Source: Parapristionchus giblindavisi (taxonomy: Eukaryota; Nematoda; Chromadorea; Rhabditida; Diplogasteridae). Taken from it: a stretch of 64,000 nt of DNA. Position 1 is the first letter of the stretch, and every line of letters starts with the position of its first letter. Where the stretch lies: positions 93,317 through 157,316 of the forward strand of contig CALSFV010000130.1 in the NCBI GenBank assembly GCA_943737045.1, read 5' to 3'. Below the pieces are notes generated by a model, which ran no database searches, was not told the origin of the DNA, and saw nothing but the letters and a program-made list of their open reading frames with translations. Below, piece by piece: positions 1 through 17,713 of this stretch. The translations under genes and the position numbers were made by a program.

Positions 1-354
1 ATTAAATTTTATTACAAAGTGAAATACAAACAATTAGAACAAATCTAACAATCATGGTATGCAGCTATCATGCACATGAAACAAAAGAAGTTCTCACAAT
101 GACTGCAGCGGAAAGAAAGAATGAAGAGTAGATCAGATTATAGAATTATTGATTGACTTGTTTGTACTCGTTTGTTATTCAAATCTTTGAGTGTTGTTCT
201 TTGTTTCATAGAGATTTCTGGAATACGTTGAATATTTCAATCAACACTGATAAACTTTCAGACAGATTGGATGCATGGATATCAGTAACCAAATTGGAAA
301 ATTTTTTAAAAAAAGATCATAAAAAGACAAGTGTAAAAATCGTGCAAAAGATGT

Positions 355-430
355 CGCATCGGTGGGGATCGAACCCGCAGCACAAAAATTGTAAGCGAAA
401 TCTTTACCACTGCGCCACCTCTAGCTCGGT
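355..430 (-). repeat. tRNA-like sequence with Pol III A and B boxes (SINE head or tRNA pseudogene)
   Basis: On the minus strand there is an A-box match (TGGCGCAGTGG) followed about 35 bases later by a B-box match (GGTTCGATCCC), the internal promoter of tRNA genes. The expected 5' and 3' acceptor strands do not pair with each other, so I do not call a functional tRNA. A T-rich stretch that could end Pol III transcription lies downstream on the same strand (about 300-325). A tRNA-derived SINE head or a decayed tRNA gene fits best. No second copy of this exact unit was seen. Confidence 0.5.
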
Positions 431-650
431 GGGAGAGTACGGAGAAGTAGCCCATCATTGTACGACAATTCAACTGCCATTACACAGGAATTTCAAGGCA
501 GAAATTGCTCAAACTTTTGATTTTTTTAAATCCATGTACAGAGCCGTTTCGGATTTTTTAAACATACATTCTTATTCTACAGAGAAAGGGCTTTCAAATG
601 AGCTATAAATCGCCACTTTTCGCCACCTTAAGCTGAAAGAGACTCCTTGT

Positions 651-1196
651 TAGATACAGTGAACAATTGATGTAGTGATACGATAAAATACGATACGATA
701 CGATAACGATAATATAAAATACGATGCCACAACTTAGGTAGCAAAGAAATAATTTATGCGTTACAAGGACGATTATATAGAATAGTACGTCTGGTATAGA
801 TAATATGAACTTTTAAACATCTTTCGCATTATTTAACGCGAAACAAATTTAATTCCAAAATTACCATAAACATATTGAGCAACTTTTCGTATCAGTGTTT
901 TGTTCACTGCGTTCTAATATTTATTCACGTAAGGACAGAAAACGTAATAAATGATTTCAAAACTACAACAAGTGATAGTATAAAGTAAGTAAAAGTGCAC
1001 ACATTAAAAATACTATAAAGAAGACAAGTGGAGGCATTATATAATACCGTATCCATATCATGACATCTTTACAATGACTCTTACAATTTAGTATTTGCAG
1101 TCAAAATAGATTTTTTTTCTTTTAAATTTTTCTTTGCTAAGTTGTGGTATCGTATTTTATGTAATTCATCGCTACATCAATTGTTCACTGTATCTA
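651..1196. mobile_element. MITE with terminal inverted repeats and TA target duplication
   Basis: The ends GATACAGTGAACAATTGATG (from 653) and its reverse complement (ending at 1194) form an inverted repeat of about 25 bp flanked by TA on both sides. Inside the left end is a run of direct ATACG repeats (about 678-705). No open reading frame of useful length lies between the ends, so it is non-autonomous. A TA duplication fits Tc1/mariner-type transposition. The flanks, 1-650 and 1197-1960, hold no gene that I can support apart from the tRNA-like sequence. Confidence 0.6.
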
Positions 1197-2035
1197 AGTT
1201 ATCATTTTAACGCATAAATTTAATATTATTCTGATTCTGATTCGTTCTAAGGTACTAGCTGGCCTTGCCCGTGTCAAGTGATTTATTAAAGTTATTTATC
1301 AGGTTATCATAAGTATTAGTTTGAGCTTTATCAACTAAATATATTTCAGGCCGCCAGAAAATTTATCTTTTCTTTCGCAGATATTTCGACTTTTTCATAA
1401 GAAATCGGTGCCAATAAAATTATTAGAGTCATTTAGAGTATTTATTTTATCTAAATTATCATTTTTAAAATTTAATTTTTTTTCAGTGAAGTTATCCCCT
1501 CACGCCACCCGTCTCAATAGTGGTGGTAAGTCAAGTTCAGTGCGCGCGCGATGACTCTCTGCGTCCCTGCCTATCGATCTCGTCTAACCATCTGGCCACT
1601 CTATCACTGATCTGGCACTGAAAGGGAACCACTTCCTATCTTGTAAGAAAAATTGTGGACAAAGATCAAAATACAAAGATCAAAGATCATACTTCAGCAA
1701 TAGAGTAGCAACTATTGTGGACATCTCTAACATACAATAGTCACATTTCAAGGCATGTTACCGTAATCATCCGGTAATGATTTTGCATGCGCTCTTCCTG
1801 TTTCTGCATCAATAAACATTGAGAATCATTGATAGTACATTCAATACAAATACATGAATAGAATTTAGGATATTTTTACAATTTTAGGGAAAAAAGTTAG
1901 TTTGTGATTCATGATCATTCTGTGGGACCTCTGACATACACTACACGTTATCATAGGGAGATAGCTTAAATGCATCAAGAAAAAATGGCAAAAAGAGATG
2001 GGTTCTGTTGGGCGATGTCTTCTTTTGTTAATCCT

Positions 2036-2112
2036 TCTCGGGGGATCGAACTTCCCTGCCGACCAACTGATCGGATTAACGGTTCGACCTACTATCCACT
2101 AGACCATGGGTC
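2036..2112 (-). repeat. second tRNA-like sequence
   Basis: Read on the minus strand, a tRNA-like A box (TGGTCTAGTGGATAG) is followed by a B box (AGTTCGATCCC). The 5' half resembles the D-arm of glutamate-type tRNAs, but the acceptor and anticodon arms do not fold cleanly. Likely a tRNA pseudogene or SINE head. It differs in sequence from the one near 355-430. Confidence 0.45.
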
Positions 2113-2159
2113 CCTGTTAGAAAACATATCAAATGAACTACATATAATCATCCGCTCCC

Positions 2160-2275
2160 GTACTTATAAAGCGATGCATGACTCCGCCCATTTTTTGCGA
2201 ACCTTATTTATATAGCGATGCTGACCCCGCCCATTTAACTTCGCGGGCTTAGACACCGATTTCAAACACTAACAA
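2160..2275. repeat. dispersed GC-rich repeat, copy 1
   Basis: A short motif containing CCGCCCAT, then TTACTTCGCGGGCTT and GACACC, stands out as GC-rich in AT-rich DNA. Diverged copies occur near 34935-34995 and 44985-45045. Here a second partial CTCCGCCCAT lies just upstream (2175-2190), so the unit may be partly tandem. No coding or RNA function is evident. Confidence 0.5.
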
Positions 2276-2279
2276 CCCC

Positions 2280-2616
2280 AAATTCTTTATTTTTTCGGAA
2301 AACGAGTTGCAGCCAGTGGCGAAATACGTCGACAAAACGCGGACGTCGGAGCTTGGCGGCGTCCCTCATCTGAAGAACACATCGAGTAGACCATCAACGA
2401 CGAGCACGACGAGCTTCCGAAGACGAAAGTGAAGATTCGTCCTGAAAAACAACAAATTACGAGAATGAACGATTTGAGCTTTGTGAATGATCACTTTGTA
2501 CAAAACTTTGGTTTCTGTCAACGAGACAGATCGTTGAGCGGTAAAGAGGACGTTGGCAAAGACAAAGACAATAACGTAACGACGATGAAGTATATTCTAA
2601 CAGAGGTTATGTTCAA
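2280..2616 (+). other. compositionally distinct, possibly coding island; product not recognised
   Basis: This stretch is richer in G+C and uses CG-containing codons (GCG, GTC, ACG, CGG) unlike its AT-rich neighbours. A plus-strand reading frame from about 2297 stays open to a TGA near 2430 and would give a peptide containing KYVDKTRTSELGGVP. A second frame (2429-2635) overlaps it. No family was recognised. It could be the broken end of a gene or transposon gene joined to the duplicated lysyl-tRNA synthetase block at about 2617. Confidence 0.25.
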
Positions 2617-3959
<1,343 letters not shown>

Positions 3960-3989
3960 TATGTCATTCTCTATTATGTCATTCTGTAA

Positions 3990-4691
3990 CTTAGTGTACA
4001 TCTTTTTTTTAAATGCCTCTAGGACGGAAAAAAAACTTCAGCTGTTTAGAAATTTTGTTCCACTAAACGTTAGGTGCTTTATATATATGACAATTACGTT
4101 ATCGATTTAGATATAGGCAGTCGTAAGGTTTCTCCTCTTCTTATTGGATCTGCCAGCTCTAAGCTTCCCAGTCTTATACAAGTTTGTTACTTCTTTACCT
4201 TTCTTCCAGTTTATTTTTCCTATCGTTTAAATGTTTCACGAATCCTTGTATAAGGTATGTCTGTATCATGACGATGATATAATATGTAGATTGTCGTGTA
4301 GATGTGGACACGTGCGATAAGCATGCAGTTCACGTGTACATTTCTATACTATCATACAAATACAAATATTCCAATTAAGGGATCGATTCCTGTTGAAACA
4401 GCCATAACTACTCATGCAAATCTATACGGTTTATCACCCGAGAAAATGGAGAGGTTACTTTATTCTCCTTTTGATTAATTATATTTTAATAATACAAAAG
4501 CACTAGATGATGTTTTATGAGGTTATGATTCAGGGATCTAGATGAAGAAGATGTCGAACAACGGTTAATATCCATATATATATATATCGTACCCTTAAGC
4601 TTTTTCTTTGTAGTCTGTGGTGTAATTCTAACGAATGTGCAGTAACTGCACGAAAACCTTCACTTTTTAACTCTTGGGTATACTGTAGGTA
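3990..4691 (+). promoter_or_regulatory. upstream region of carrier copy 1
   Basis: This segment is conserved upstream of carrier copies 2 (about 8505-9313) and 3 (21025-21339 plus 23400-23905), and part of it is the loop of the second palindrome (30215-30640). It contains a short TA run at 4079-4088, greatly expanded in copies 2 and 3, and a TACTGTAG acceptor three bases before the ATG. I infer that the acceptor receives a spliced leader. No core promoter motif can be assigned with confidence. Confidence 0.5.
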
Positions 4692-7080
<2,389 letters not shown>

Positions 7081-8009
7081 GATACTAATCTTCCTCTGAC
7101 TATTATTATGGTCTTATTCTCATGGATCAATCTCCTTTTCTATTCCTCCCAACTAATCAACAGTCAATATGATATCGGATGCTATTCCCCGGTTTCTCTG
7201 TATTGATCCTTAATCTCCCACAATAAATTCGGTTACGGTAGATTACGGTATTCTAGATGTTTTTCTTTCATTTCGTGTTTAGACTTCACATTGAACCGGT
7301 TGACAATTCTAATCTGACACCAATGCCTTTTCATCTGAACTACTATATACAACAACATATTAACTCATATATTCATATGATTGTTTATCATTTGTTTTCT
7401 TATCTTTTGTGTGATAACTTGTTAGGCTATATTATATACGAGTGTAGTTAGTGTCTTATTATAAAAGTAATTATAATAAGATTAAAATTATGAGATTCTC
7501 TATTTTCTTATATTCTTCTTCTTTTCCTTTATATTTTATTATATTCATCCTTATTCTTTTATTTGGGTTGTGTATTCCTTTCTCTTCTCTTCTCCATATA
7601 CCGTACTAATTTATTCAATATTGTTTTTGTTGTTTCAGATTGTTTGGGTTAGTCGGTATTCCTCTATTCATTCATTCATCCATTCATCTTCTCTTCTATC
7701 TATATCTAGTCTTTCATTCATCTTCATCATACTATTAGTACAGTACTCCTTCATCTATCGATTGATTGATTGATCAGCCCCTTAATTGCCTTCTTCTTCT
7801 CTTTTCCTTGTCACAATAGAATTATTCTCCATGAGACCAACCATTTGTTGTGCTTTTACATCGCATAAACAATATTTCATAAATATATTCATTTATCCTT
7901 TGTAATTTATCCGTTCACAGTCGGGATACAATAATATTTACAGTAGTGATAATGAATATGCAATGGGATACTGTAGTTGTAGTTATATATTGTACATAAA
8001 GATGATGCG
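7081..8009. other. intergenic block between carrier and NELF-E, repeated five times in the window
   Basis: This block of about 0.9 kb is repeated, minus strand at 17714-18635, 24396-25323 and 29016-29937 and plus strand at 30917-31838, always between the carrier 3' end and NELF-E exon 1. It is rich in TCATTCATTC-type runs. A 67-codon open frame (7570-7773) is identical in all copies, but the whole block is nearly identical, so that is not evidence of selection. I see no gene here. Confidence 0.6.
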
Positions 8010-8190
8010 AGATATATTGATTTTTCCTACGTCTTTGACTTCAGAAGAGAAAGCATTCAAAGAAATACAGGATAAATTAAAAGCATTTGTGAGTTGATTA
8101 CGGTAGTAATTGGTACTGTAGCTAGATGACTATTGTATTGATTGATTTGTAGAGAAAGAAGATGGAAACAACGAATTCTACTATATATAA
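8010..8190 (+). pseudogene. NELF-E 5' fragment
   Basis: Exon 1 (coding MMRDILIFPTSLTSEEKAF, ATG at about 8010) and the start of exon 2 are present and match the long NELF-E copies. The match breaks inside exon 2 after the codons for NSTI. The sequence then switches to a piece that matches an intron of the rhomboid gene. It is a remnant of a template switch. Confidence 0.8.
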
Positions 8191-8500
8191 ATGGTAATAG
8201 ATGTTTCACTACTACAGTAAATATTCCAGTATACTTGAATATATTGTCCATTGGGTGAAGCTCTACCAAAGGAACAAGTAGTCAGAGATATTATGCCTAT
8301 TATCAATGAGGTATTCATATATTTCATTATATTACACATAATAATTCGTCAATTACAAATACTTTATTCCATTCATCTTTTTTTATTCTAGTTAATAATG
8401 TGAAATATTCATATCAATATATGTAGTATATGTGATTCGTGAGGCATCAACTCGAATTCCTCGTGATCTTTCACTTAAATTTGGTGGTGATTGGGCTTAT
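8191..8500 (+). pseudogene. mosaic of rhomboid intron and PP2A-A exon pieces
   Basis: In order: about 60 bp matching the rhomboid intron at 63737-63800; about 60 bp of a PP2A scaffold exon matching 62299-62360; about 30 bp resembling PP2A-A 3' flank (62850-62890); then about 80 bp of another PP2A-A exon matching 62098-62175. The pieces are out of their normal order, each is too short to encode anything, and the last joins the carrier copy 2 upstream region. The same mosaic is present inverted at 23906-24215. Confidence 0.75.
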
Positions 8501-8600
8501 GTAATTCTGTAACTTAGTGTACATCTTTTTTTTAAATGGGGGAGTAGGACGAAAAATAACTTCAGCTGTTTAGAAATTTTGTTCCCCTAAACGTTAGGTG

Positions 8601-8711
<111 letters not shown>

Positions 8712-9313
8712 TGACAATTACGTTATCGATTTAGATATAGGCAGTCGTAAGGTTTCTCCTCTTCTTATTGGATCTGCCAGCTCTAAGCTTCCCAGTCTCA
8801 TACAAGTTTGTTACTTCTTTACCTTTCGTCCAGTTTATTTTTCCTATCGTTTAAATGTTTCACGAATCCTTGTATGAGGTAGGTCTGTATCATGACGATG
8901 ATATAATATGTAGATTGTCGTGTAGATGTGGACACGTGCGATAAGCGTGCAGTTCACGTGTACATTTCTATACTATCATACAAATACAAATATTCCAATT
9001 AAGGGATCGATTCCTGTAGAAACAGCCATAACTACTCATGCAAATCTATACGGTTTATCACCCGAGAAAATGGAGAGGTTACTTTATTCTCCTTTTGATT
9101 AATTATATTTTAATAATACAAAAGCACTAGATGATGTTTTATGAGGTTATGATTCAGGGATCTAGATGAAGAAGATGTCGAACAACGGTTAATATCCATA
9201 TATATATATCGTACCCTTAAGCTTTTTCTTTGTAGTCTGTGGTGTAATTCTAACGAATGTGCAGTAACTGCACGAAAACCTTCACTTTTTAACTCTTGGG
9301 TATACTGTAGGTA

Positions 9314-11703
<2,390 letters not shown>

Positions 11704-12006
11704 GATACTAATCTTCCTATGACTATTATTATGGTCTTATTCTCATGGATCAATCTCCTTTTCTATTCCTCCCAACTAATCAACAGTCAATATGATATCG
11801 GATGCTATTCCCCGGTTTCTCTGTATTGATCCTTAATCTCCCACTATAAATTCGGTTACGGTAGATTACGGTATTCTAGATGTTTTTCTTTCATTTCGTG
11901 TTTAGACTTCACATTGAACCGGTTGACAATTCTAATCTGACACCAATGCCTTTTCATCTGAACTACTATATACAACAACATATTAACTCATATATATTCA
12001 TATGAT

Positions 12007-12130
12007 TGTTTCATTAAATAGTGATGATGGGGTAATATACTTTATTATCTGTTAATACACTATATTATCTAATAAGTATGTAGTTCAATATATGGATGAA
12101 TTAACCGGGGAAACGAAAAGAATAAAGATG
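12007..12130. other. mosaic junction: NELF-E exon end plus PP2A 3' flank fragment
   Basis: Carrier copy 2 downstream sequence stops abruptly at about 12010. It is followed by about 20 bp matching the end of a NELF-E exon (TCATTAAATAGTGATGATGG), a partly duplicated stretch of the next NELF-E intron, and about 25 bp that is the inverse of the PP2A-A 3' flank near 62805-62825. This is the end of the left palindrome arm. Confidence 0.7.
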
Positions 12131-12178
12131 ATTCAATCGAGTATTACAAGTTCTGAAAGTAATGTACTATAATGATAC

Positions 12179-12401
12179 CTAATGAAAATAATTATGGTGC
12201 ATAAGTGCGCCAGCACCCAGCATAAGAAGGAGAGTAAGTGTAGTGAATATAGGCCTGAATTCAGCCTGCTGAAAATCATAAAATCAATACACGATCTACT
12301 TTCATTTAAAACAGAATTATTTATGTCTATTTGTATATATTACAATAGCTTACAAGTGACTTCTGACGCATTCGCATCATCTCTTCCACCTTGTGAAACA
12401 T
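12179..12401 (-). CDS. small single-pass membrane protein, paralogue of the 37.2 kb gene
   Basis: Two exons (12354-12401 and 12179-12268) join in frame to give about 45 residues starting MFHKVEEMMRMRQKSL, then a hydrophobic segment (FTTLTLLLMLGAGALM) and a short tail ending HHNYFH. The frame stays open upstream to an ATTATTTAG acceptor near 12425. The organisation (acceptor, charged helical exon, exon starting in RAD/QAE and running into a membrane helix) and upstream DNA match the gene at 37198-38018, and both lie beside truncated NDUFV1 copies. No family was recognised. The gene may be partial or decayed. Confidence 0.45.
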
Positions 12402-12839
12402 CTCTTCTAGATCATACGAGACCTTCGACTTACTCTAAATAATAATTGATCATTACTATAGCTAATTCCCCGAATAAAAAATGAAAATAAGTGATAAAAA
12501 TCTTTTCCTTATTTGAACAAGTTCGAAAAAACGCAACCTTCGCAGTTCTACACGAGCGGTGGCGAATCTGGAGAACATTTCGTCCGTAAGTAGGAGTAGA
12601 TAGACATGGATTAGTGAGAATCTACAAATATTATTGTTTAAACAATTTTGAGTTCTGTAAAATCAAACTGTGAGAATTATTAAGAACACAGTATTGTTCG
12701 TATTAAACAAAAAATTCGAAAATTGATAAACATAGACTCGGTTTATTTTGGCAGATTTGTTAGGAATCAATTTTGATAACATATAGTGAAAGAATAGAAT
12801 TATCGATTACGAAGAGTACAGTGTTAAAGACAAATAACT

Positions 12840-14280
12840 TGTAATTTAATATAGTTGAAAGTGATGAATAAAATGAAATAAAACAATTGTATGTACTTGT
12901 TTGGTCATGACAATAACAGCAGCAGATGCCTTCACTCCTTTTTCTTCTAGTACCTATAATTAATCAATCAATACAGTATGATAGATACAGTAATCCAACC
13001 TGCTTATGGAAATCTTCCATTCTCCTTTCGATTTCAGGTTGGAAGTGACGGATGAGACCCTACAGAGTATAATTGATATATTGTATTGTACATGTCAATA
13101 ATAGTAACTGTACACCCGTCATAATATTAAATCACTGGTTATTCTTTTAAAATGTAATTACTCTTTCGTACGATTCAACTTATGATCTTGGCAAAAGAAT
13201 GTCACAGAAAGGTTGATCTTTTATATCTATAATCCATAACATCTAATATGAATGAATATTGACCTGAACAGGCCAAGCAGCAGCATCACCAAGAGCACAG
13301 ATAGTATGTCCTTCAATCTGTTTACTCAATTCCCATATCATATCAATCTCTTTCTTCTGTGCCTTTCCATCAACGAAACGCCACATCATCTTATTCAACC
13401 AATTACATCCTTCACGACATGGAGTACACTTAATACACATTACATCATTACAATTATATTACACAACACACTTTGACATCAAAATTTAGTCCATAGGGCG
13501 TTTTTTCGTACAATATTATTTTGTTTGATAATTTAGAAAAAAAAGTATATTATCAAATAGTCTAATTGTAAGTACAATGGAAACTATCATGCGTAAGTAA
13601 AAAATGTGCTGTATCTGTTAAAAAATATGTCAAAAATGATTTACCTGTCCACAACTTTCATGTTTGTAGAAGAGAGAAAGACGGGCAATGCACTTGACGA
13701 TGTCAGTCTAAATTATTCATATTTATTGATACAACTGTCAGAAATAGAAGAATAGAAAGATCAACTACAAAGAATTACAGATATTAAATTTATGATTAAT
13801 TATATTAAAAGTGATGAATAAAATGAAATAAAACAATTGTATGTACTTGTTTGTTCATGACAATAACAGCAGCAGTTCCTATACCAGATTGAGCAGCTAC
13901 AAGAGCATCGAAGTCCATTAGAACATCATCACATACTTTCCTAAACATTTACTATTATATAGATATTCCAAAGAGAACAACAATAAGAGTTTAAAAGTTG
14001 ATACAAAATATATATATCGATCAAGTTACAAGGTACCGTGAAGTAAATAGATGAAATAGTACAAATACCAGTCTCCACGTTCCATGGCTCCCTTGAGACG
14101 ATAATCATGACGTCCATAAAGATTAGTGAAGATACGATCTTCATCCTTTAGATTACCGAATGGAGTCTTCTCTGGTTTCTTCTCAACAGCTGGAGGAGCA
14201 GAGCTGAGAGAACGAATGATGGAAGCAGAAGCTCCCTTGGGAAGGAGACGTGCAGCCAGCTGGCTCATACCCGATGCCAT
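12840..14280 (-). pseudogene. nuo-1: NDUFV1 copy lacking the central exons
   Basis: The N-terminal exon (ATG 14278-14280, transit-peptide-like [18 protein letters not shown]) is retained. So are the exons encoding the [16 protein letters not shown] segment, the 4Fe-4S loop (CTPCREG) and the C-terminal helices. Exons for the FMN- and NADH-binding core (GRGGAGFP region), present at 56400-57950 in the intact gene, are missing. The left end is a microhomology junction: sequence normally preceding one internal exon (12840-12926) is joined at CAGCAGCAG to the terminal exon. It cannot encode a functional subunit. Confidence 0.85.
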
Positions 14281-15188
14281 TGCGACCGTCCGGCTCACTC
14301 AAAATACATAATAAATTATTCTATACTGAAGCTAGACGACACATATACGCTTTGGTTGGCTCAATAAGTTAAAATAATAAAGATAATACTGTTAATTACT
14401 TTAAAAATTTATTTTCAAGTTCTGCCTCGGACTTAACCCAGTTGAAGAATTTACTTACCGGTACCGAGCGCTATCAATGGAAAAGTCGCTATGAGACACC
14501 AAATAATACGTTTACTGTAGCATGCGGGAGTCCTTTCTCGGAGTTGCCGCCTTTTTTTTATAACCTTTGATATATTTGATTGTTTTGATTGATTTTTGTC
14601 GTTACTGATGTTGATAAATGCGCGGTATTTCAGTTGTCATGATTGCCCAACTCTCACTGTTTTAGTAGTGTCGATATTCATTGCCCGTTTTATTGTTGAT
14701 TCTCCCTATTTCAAAACCTCATTGCGACATACTTTGTCATCCGTGTTCATTCTTATTATTGTATTTGTATTAGTTTAATCAAGTGAACGTATATTTACAT
14801 CAGAATAAGTTTAGTTGCTTTGCTATTCAGTGGTTAGTTCGATGTCGCGTCGCGGCCATTGATTACTTTTCTCTCTCTTCCTCTCGACACCCTTTTCTAT
14901 ACGTCGTTCCACACTGAATAAATTTGTCCTTAAAATATCAATATTCATCGATGCCTTGTGTCTGTGTAATAAGAAGCTAATTTCGATATGGAATTATGTC
15001 GTAAATCAATATGCGATGCGCCAAAGGAGGCTTCGCTTCCCTCTTCTTATCCTCTATATTTTTCTCTCTTGCTCTCGCACTCTCCCCATCGCTTTACAAA
15101 TCCTTTTCCTGGCATAATCGCTTTCTTCGCCTTGTTTTCTCTTGTCATTTCTGGTGTTTATATGTTTATTTCTTGTAGAGTATCAGAA
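14281..15188. promoter_or_regulatory. duplicate of the NDUFV1/PP2A-A divergent promoter
   Basis: This stretch is colinear with 58298-59285, the intergenic region between the divergent intact genes, with scattered substitutions and small indels (for example an added T-run near 14553-14563). It shares the TAGCATGCGGGAGTCC block and the pyrimidine-rich stretch before the PP2A start. Short open frames in it are shared by position only and I do not call them genes. Confidence 0.6.
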
Positions 15189-16330
15189 ATGGCCGCAGCC
15201 GTTGAAGAGGGAGGAGGAGATGAATCTCTCTACCCCATTGTTGGTATGAATTCTCTCCACATCCGTTATTTAGATATATTCAGCTAAGCGAATTAATAAG
15301 ATAGGCTTGGAATGAAATTTGAGCGTAAACATTTACATTACATTTAAACATTTTATCGAGATCAACTAAGCGGTGGGTCACCGGATCTGTAGTGACATGA
15401 GATGGTTCCACTGCAATCTTTATTGTGTATGAAGTGTAATATTTGTTTAGTTCTCATTGATGAGCTTCGTAATGAAGATGTCTAACTTCGTTTGAATAGT
15501 ATCCGTAACCTATCAACTATCGCTCTCGCAATTTTGGAGTTGAGAGAACTAGAAATGAACTCATTCAGTTCCTTACTGGTTAGTTTTATATATTTAGATT
15601 CATATTATAACAAATAGTTTATTGATTTATATAGATACAATCTACGATGAGGATGAAGTCCTTTTCTTGCTGAACAACTCGGTAACTTCACTCCTTTGGT
15701 AAGTTGAATTGATTGTAGGTTGGAGACCAAGACTATGTTCATTGTCTTCTTCCTCCACTTGAGAATCTAGCAACAGTAGAAGAGACAGTAGTTCGTGATA
15801 AGGCTGTTGAGAGTCTTCGTAAAATAGCTGATAAGCATTCAGTAGCAGCACTTGAAGAACATTTTGTACCTATGCTCAAGAAACTCGCTACTGGTTTGTA
15901 TCTATTATTACCGATATATTATTCATATTCTTAATTGTGATTGATAATTAATAATAGGTGATTGGTTCACTTCTCGTACATCAGCATCTGGTCTATGTTA
16001 TCCTGTATGTTATCCTCGTGTTAGTCCTGCTCTCAAGGCTGAACTCAGAAGGTTAACATTACTTATTTAATATATATTTTATTCCCTCTCTACATTAGTA
16101 TAACGATGGATACAATATTTATGTATTTATGATAAATATGTAATTAATATAATTGATTGATTATTTAGTATGTTCCGTACCTTGACTCGTGATGATACCC
16201 CAATGGTTAGACGTGCATCTGCATCCAAATTGGGTGAATTTGCTAAGGTCTTCGAGAAAGATTTCCTTGTTGATGAACTTCATCAAATGTTCATTGATTT
16301 GGCTGTTGATGAACAGGTAGAACTTTTAAT
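15189..16330 (+). pseudogene. paa-1: PP2A scaffold subunit A, truncated and frameshifted copy
   Basis: It starts with the same ATG and N-terminal exon (MAAAVEEGGGDESLYPI) as the intact gene and follows its first seven exons. Relative to 59286-60612 it has a two-base insertion in exon 2 near 15530 (CTCGCAATTTTGG against CTCGCTCTTGG) and a four-base deletion in exon 3 near 15660, both breaking the frame. After the exon ending near 16317 and about 60 bp of intron, it switches at about 16390 to NELF-E 3' flanking sequence on the other strand. About two thirds of the HEAT repeats are absent. Confidence 0.88.
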
Positions 16331-16554
16331 TGATTAATATGGTTAATGATATATTGATACGCTTTATAATGTCTTCAAACGTTTTGCATATAGAAAGAAA
16401 ATGATACAATGTACTTGTGAAGGAATTGTATAAATGTATAAAAATGTAAATGTATAAAATTGTATACAGTACATATTATTCATTTCAATCGTTTTTTTAT
16501 TTGATGAAACATTTTAATGATGATAAATACATAAATATATATAAATATAATGAA

Positions 16555-17713
16555 TCAATCATCATTATCCATTGACGACTTCCTTCTTTCTTTACGATTT
16601 GCTGTAATTATAATAAATAATTATTAAGATTTAGAAATTTGATGAGCCAAGACATTCAAGTTTGAGATTGAAGATGATGAGTATTATAATGGACACTCTT
16701 CTCTTGTATTCTCTTTACTCTCATATTACAATTACTCACTTATTTTACATTTGACATTGAATGAAAGGAATGAATTGTATATAATACAATGAGACATAGA
16801 CATAATAGATATGAATACAAGTAGAGAGGGTTACGGTATTCGTATCTCACTTGCTAATTCCCATGCACTTAATAATGATGGAATAGATGAAGTCGATGGT
16901 TGTGGTGATGTTATTCCTTCAGAACATGATAATGATTCTTCTGATACTATATCTGAAGAAATATTAGTAATCGATATGAATATTTAGACTACCGTAATCA
17001 TATTGTACATTCTACAGTATCCAATATAATGACAAATGAACATGATGTGATAGAAACCTTTAGACGGACAAGATCGTGGATAAAGAGCAAATGAAACATG
17101 ATAATATAATAAAGTATATTACCCCATCATCACTATTTAATGAATTTTTTCGATCAGTTGATAATCTCTTCTCTAATTCTTTTGCTCTTTTGAATGTATT
17201 ACTATCATCTACCTATAATATAATTCATTAAATCAATCAATCAATCGATCATCATCAATACTTTCTTAATCTTAATCACTCCCGATGCTATTTTCTTCCT
17301 TAATTCTTCAGTATTTGATTGAGCTTCTTCAATTTCTGAAATAGAACTCAAATCATTATCACAACTAATCAATACATTATATATGGTAATGTAAGCAATA
17401 ATAAAAAAAGAGCTACCGCATACTAAAATAATAAATATCAAATGGAACCAATAGACAATATTATACCATTATCATAATAAGATACTTACTTCTTTTCTTG
17501 ATTTCCTTTTCTTTTATTTCATTCCGACTTATAGTAGAATTCGTTGTTTCCATCTTCTTTCTCTACAAATCAATCAATACAATAGTCATCTAGCTACAGT
17601 ACCAATTACTACCGTAATCAACTCACAAATGCTTTTAATTTATCCTGTATTTCTTTGAATGTTTTCTCTTCTGAAGTCAAAGACGTAGGAAAAATCAATA
17701 TATCTCGCATCAT
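16555..17713 (-). pseudogene. NELF-E copy with the RRM exons deleted
   Basis: From the ATG pair at 17708-17713, exons 1-4 are open, including the conserved block with NTEELRKKIASGVIKIKK and the FKRAKxLEKRL stretch. The A-run that is A7 in the 27.4-29.0 kb copy is six bases here and stays in frame. At about 17095-17100 the sequence jumps from the intron after exon 4 to the middle of exon 8. This removes the linker exon, both RRM exons and most of the next exon. The 3' part (16555-17090) matches the complete copy. A protein without the RNA-binding domain is possible but I favour a pseudogene. Confidence 0.75.

Noticed and set aside
153..608. 151-residue open frame at the left edge
   Set aside because: It overlaps the tRNA-like sequence, has no recognisable motif and no intron structure like the real genes.
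2041..2110. Functional tRNA gene
   Set aside because: A and B boxes are present but acceptor and anticodon stems do not pair.
7570..7773. 67-residue open frame repeated identically in four further places
   Set aside because: The entire intergenic block is duplicated at near identity, so frame conservation is not informative, and the composition is low-complexity TCATTC repeat.
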